From: an uncultured Roseiarcus sp.
Lineage (GTDB): Bacteria; Pseudomonadota; Alphaproteobacteria; Rhizobiales; Beijerinckiaceae
Assembly: GCA_945957375.1 (NCBI GenBank)
Contig: CAMFKX010000008.1
Location: 1 to 45,301, forward strand
Length of the DNA stretch: 45,301 nucleotides
Direction: 5' to 3'
Positions within the stretch are counted from its first letter, which is position 1; the number at the start of each line of letters is the position of its first letter. The notes beneath the pieces were generated by a model. That model saw only the letters and a program-made list of their open reading frames with translations. It was not told the DNA's origin and did no database searches. Positions 42,831-45,301 of the stretch are shown here, one piece after another. Position numbers and translations under genes: made by a program.

Positions 42831-43818
42831 TCAGACGACGTCGTCCGGGGCGAGGGCGCAGAAGCCGTCGGCGTCGGTCTCGATCTGGATCGTCGCGTGG
42901 CAGATGCGGAAGCGACCGGCGAGCTCGGCCGCGAGCCCGTGGAGGAAGGCGTCGCCCGGATGTCCTTCCGGCGTCACCAGATGGCAGGTCAGCGCGGTTT
43001 CGGTCGTGCTCATCGACCAGATGTGGAGGTCGTGCAGCCCGGCCACGGACGGTTGCGAGACGAGGAACGCCCGCACTTCCGAGGCGTCCACTCCGGGTGG
43101 AACGGCTGCCATGGACATGTTGACCGCCTCTCGCAGCAGCCCCCACGTTCCCCAGACGATGGCGGCGTTGATCGCCAGGCTCACGGTCGGGTCTAGCCAC
43201 AGCCAGCCGGTGATCGTGATGACGAGGCCGGCCACGACCACTCCGGCGGCAATGAGCGCGTCGGAGGCCATGTGGAGGAACGCGCCACGCAGGTTCAGGT
43301 CGTCCTTCCGTCCCGAGGCAAAGAGCCAGGCCGTGACGCCGTTGACGACGATGCCGACGGCGGCCACGACCATCACCGTCTTGCCGGCGACCGGCGCGGA
43401 CGAGCCGAAGTGCTGGATCGCTCCCAGGAGATCGCGCCGACCGCGACGAGCAGGAAAACCGCGTTGAACAGCGCCGCGAGGATCGAGGAGCCGCGCAGCC
43501 CATAGGTGAACCGCGCCGAGGGAGCCCGCTTCACGAGCTCGCTGGCAAGCCAGGCGACGGCGAGGCCGAGGACGTCGCCGAGGTTGTGCCCAGCGTCGGC
43601 GAGCAGCGCAACCGAGTTTCCGAGGACCCCGTAGACCGCCTCGACGACGACGAACCCGAAATTGAGCGCGATGCCGATCTGAACGCCGCGCCGAAGCTCG
43701 CGGGAGCGTGTACGTGGTCGCCGCCGTGGCCGCGGCGCCCATCGTCGTCATGATCGTGCTCGTGATCGTGGCTGTCGCCAGGGCGGTTGTCGTCGTGAGC
43801 GTGACGGTCGTGCGGCAT
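42831..43818 (-). pseudogene. CzcD-type CDF cation efflux protein with two frameshifts
   Basis: Read across three frames this is a full cation-diffusion facilitator. A His/Asp-rich N-terminus (HDHEHDHDDD) starts at 43818. Then QIGIALNFGFVVVEAVYGVL with ADAGHNLGDVLGLAVAW (the metal-site HxxxD), then HMASDALIAAGVVVAGLVI (second site) and a C-terminal ferredoxin-like domain LHDLHIWSMSTTETALTCHL. One base is missing before QIGIA (near 43680) and another in TGGGAG(G)CGATCC near 43432. Either a two-hit pseudogene or homopolymer errors. It faces the ZIP-like gene in the same direction. Confidence 0.78.
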
Positions 43819-44052
43819 GGGACTGTTCCCTTTGCGGATCCGTTTGCATCCTCTGGCCGATAGAGGATCAAGAATGATGGAGACGAGAGCGGTTCGGAGA
43901 ACGGCCGCACCGGGCGTGCCGGCCCGCAGCCAGGAGAAGTCCTGTCTCCGCGAACTGAACGTTGCCGATGAAACAACGAAGGGCTTGATTGCCTCGCCGT
44001 TGCGGGACCGACGAAAGTGTCCCGGACGCACGTCGACAGAACGTCCACGCCC

Positions 44053-44802
44053 TCAAAGCACGTCGACCTGCGACGCCAGAACGTAGCCGCCTCCGCGTAC
44101 AGTCTTGATCAACTCCGGGATCTTCGGATCCGCTTCGATCTTGCGCCGGAGACGGCCGACCTGCATGTCGATTGCACGGTCGAACGGTCCTGCATATCGA
44201 CCGCGCGTGCTGTCGAGGAGCTGGTCGCGGGTAAGGACGATGTGGGGACGTTCCAGGAAAGCGACGAGGAGCTCATACTCGCCGCCGCTCAGATCGACCA
44301 GGACCCCCTCGGGAGAGGTCAATTGCCGCCGTCCCGTGTCGAGCGTCCAGCCCGAGAAGCGGAGACGACGTCCTTTGGCCGGCTTTGGAGCCGCCTCGGA
44401 AACTTCGCTCGCCTCCGGGGCGGCCCGCCGCAGGACCGCCCGGGTTCGGGCGAGCAATTCGCGGGTGCTGAAAGGCTTCGACAGGTAGTCGTCGGCGCCC
44501 ATCTCGAGGCCGACCACCCGGTCCGCTTCGCTGTTGAGCGCCGTGAGGAAAATGATCGGCACCCGGCTCGTGGCTCGCAGCTCACGACACAGGGCCAACC
44601 CGTCTTCTCCCGGAAGCATCTGGTCGAGAATGACGAGGTCCGCCGGCTCCCGCTGAAGGGCCGCCCGCATGGATGGGCCGTCGCCCGCCGAGGTGACGCG
44701 AAAGCCGTGCGGCTCGAGGAACCGCGCGACGAGCTGGCAGATCTCGGCGTCGTCGTCGACGATCAGGATGCGCGGATCGGACGCCACGGGCCTATGCCCC
44801 AA
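44053..44802 (-). CDS. OmpR/PhoB-family response regulator
   Basis: Two-component regulator of 249 aa. The receiver domain (about 11-125) has acidic residues DDD at 16-18, phospho-acceptor Asp60 in LVILDQMLPGEDG, Thr in FLTAL and Lys in DYLSKPFSTREL. The C-terminal winged helix (about 150-245) has LSGGEYELLVAFLERP and DMQVGRLRRKIE..IKTVRGGGYVL. It starts within the last bases of the histidine kinase gene (11-bp overlap), so kinase precedes regulator, less common than the reverse. The target genes are unknown; the metal-transport genes downstream are candidates. Confidence 0.93.
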   Translation of the reverse strand: MGHRPVASDPRILIVDDDAEICQLVARFLEPHGFRVTSAGDGPSMRAALQREPADLVILDQMLPGEDGLALCRELRATSRVPIIFLTALNSEADRVVGLEMGADDYLSKPFSTRELLARTRAVLRRAAPEASEVSEAAPKPAKGRRLRFSGWTLDTGRRQLTSPEGVLVDLSGGEYELLVAFLERPHIVLTRDQLLDSTRGRYAGPFDRAIDMQVGRLRRKIEADPKIPELIKTVRGGGYVLASQVDVL

Positions 44803-45301
44803 CCCCTGAACGGCGAGGCAGCGTCACCGTCACTCGCAGCCCTCCTTCCGGCCGGTTCTCGAGAGACACGTCGCCGCCGTGGGCGCGCGCGATGGACCGG
44901 GCGGTGGCGAGCCCGAGACCAATCCCACCCGTGCGTTTGTTGCGGGATTTTTCGAGCCGGAAGAACGGCCGAAACACGTTCTCGAACTCGCCTTCCGGGA
45001 CGCCCGGTCCGCGATCGTCGATGCACACCCGAAGTCCAGCATCGTCCTTCCGGGCGCTCACGGCGACGGCTCCGCCGTAGCGCAAACCGTTGTCGATCAG
45101 GTTTGCGAACAGCCGCTTCATCGCGAGCGGCCGCCCCAAGTAGACGAGGCGGCCATCCCACGAGAATTCCGCCTTGCGGCCGGCGTCGGCCGCGTCGTCG
45201 CAGATGGTCTCGATCACTGTGGCCAGATCCACCGGCTGGCTGGCCTCGTCGGTCGCCTCGTCGCGGGCGAAAGCGAGGCTCGATTCGACCATCTGCGCCA
45301 T
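44792..45301 (-). CDS. Sensor histidine kinase, C-terminal part (cut by right edge)
   Basis: 169 residues of a HisKA/HATPase kinase. The visible part holds the end of the dimerisation helix (VESSLAFARDEA) and the ATP-binding domain: N box LFANLIDNGLRYG, G1 DDRGPGVPEG, F box FRPFFRLEKSRN, G2 GGIGLGLATARSIARAHGG. The H-box and sensor domains lie beyond 45301. It partners the OmpR-type regulator that overlaps its end. Confidence 0.92.
   Translation of the reverse strand: MAQMVESSLAFARDEATDEASQPVDLATVIETICDDAADAGRKAEFSWDGRLVYLGRPLAMKRLFANLIDNGLRYGGAVAVSARKDDAGLRVCIDDRGPGVPEGEFENVFRPFFRLEKSRNKRTGGIGLGLATARSIARAHGGDVSLENRPEGGLRVTVTLPRRSGVGA

Overview
The window is GC-rich with dense coding, EcfG/TetR-type control genes, DUF6789, FdhF/YdeP and bufferin genes. 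This suggests an alphaproteobacterium, most likely of the order Hyphomicrobiales (Methylocystaceae, Beijerinckiaceae or Methylobacteriaceae type). The taxonomic call is inferred from gene content only. No tRNA, rRNA or CRISPR array was seen.

Layout. 0-1.5 kb: an edge-truncated hypothetical gene and an IS5-family (IS427-type) element with a two-frame transposase. 1.9-4.6 kb: a compact mercury-resistance operon, merR divergent from merTPA. 5.0-8.4 kb: a leftward run tetR, carboxymuconolactone-decarboxylase-like gene, broken peroxiredoxin, haloacid dehalogenase, EamA exporter. 8.5-15.2 kb: a rightward run ECF sigma, small zinc-finger anti-sigma, patatin lipase, YiiX-like cysteine hydrolase, GH63-like glucosidase, DsbA-like protein; the last three overlap at start/stop codons. 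15.2-16.7 kb: a class III nucleotide cyclase.

16.7-20.1 kb (locus 1) is a bufferin RiPP cluster: ECF sigma, DUF2282 precursor bufA, MNIO enzyme bufB (DUF692), bufC (DUF2063), then wreckage of a DoxX gene and of a ynjA-like gene. 34.8-36.7 kb (locus 2) is a paralogous but reduced cluster: bufA, the last ~40 codons of bufC, an intact doxX, and a paralogous ECF sigma. The two bufA genes sit in a 504-bp block that reads as identical, while everything around them has diverged. This points to recent gene conversion or copying. bufB and most of bufC have been deleted from locus 2, so its precursor could only be matured in trans by locus 1, whose own doxX is destroyed. The two loci have decayed in a complementary way.

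20.5-25.2 kb: a DUF6789 pseudogene, type II NADH dehydrogenase, an intact DUF6789 gene and a YdeP-type molybdopterin oxidoreductase. 25.1-34.5 kb: ten tightly packed leftward genes: thioredoxin, secreted protein, thioredoxin, CcdA, a VTT/flavin-disulfide-reductase fusion, then ynjF-ynjB-ynjC-ynjD-ynjA. This joins the uncharacterised E. coli ynj ABC transporter to a thiol-redox relay and is the best candidate here for an undescribed system.

36.9-44.0 kb: an FAD amine-oxidase-like/cupin pair, then a decayed stretch: truncated dsbA, a methyltransferase and a rhodanese both missing their 5' ends at one junction, a DUF4396 protein, and three metal-transporter genes carrying an amber codon or single-base frameshifts. 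44.0-45.3 kb: an OmpR-type response regulator and the end of its histidine kinase, cut by the window edge.
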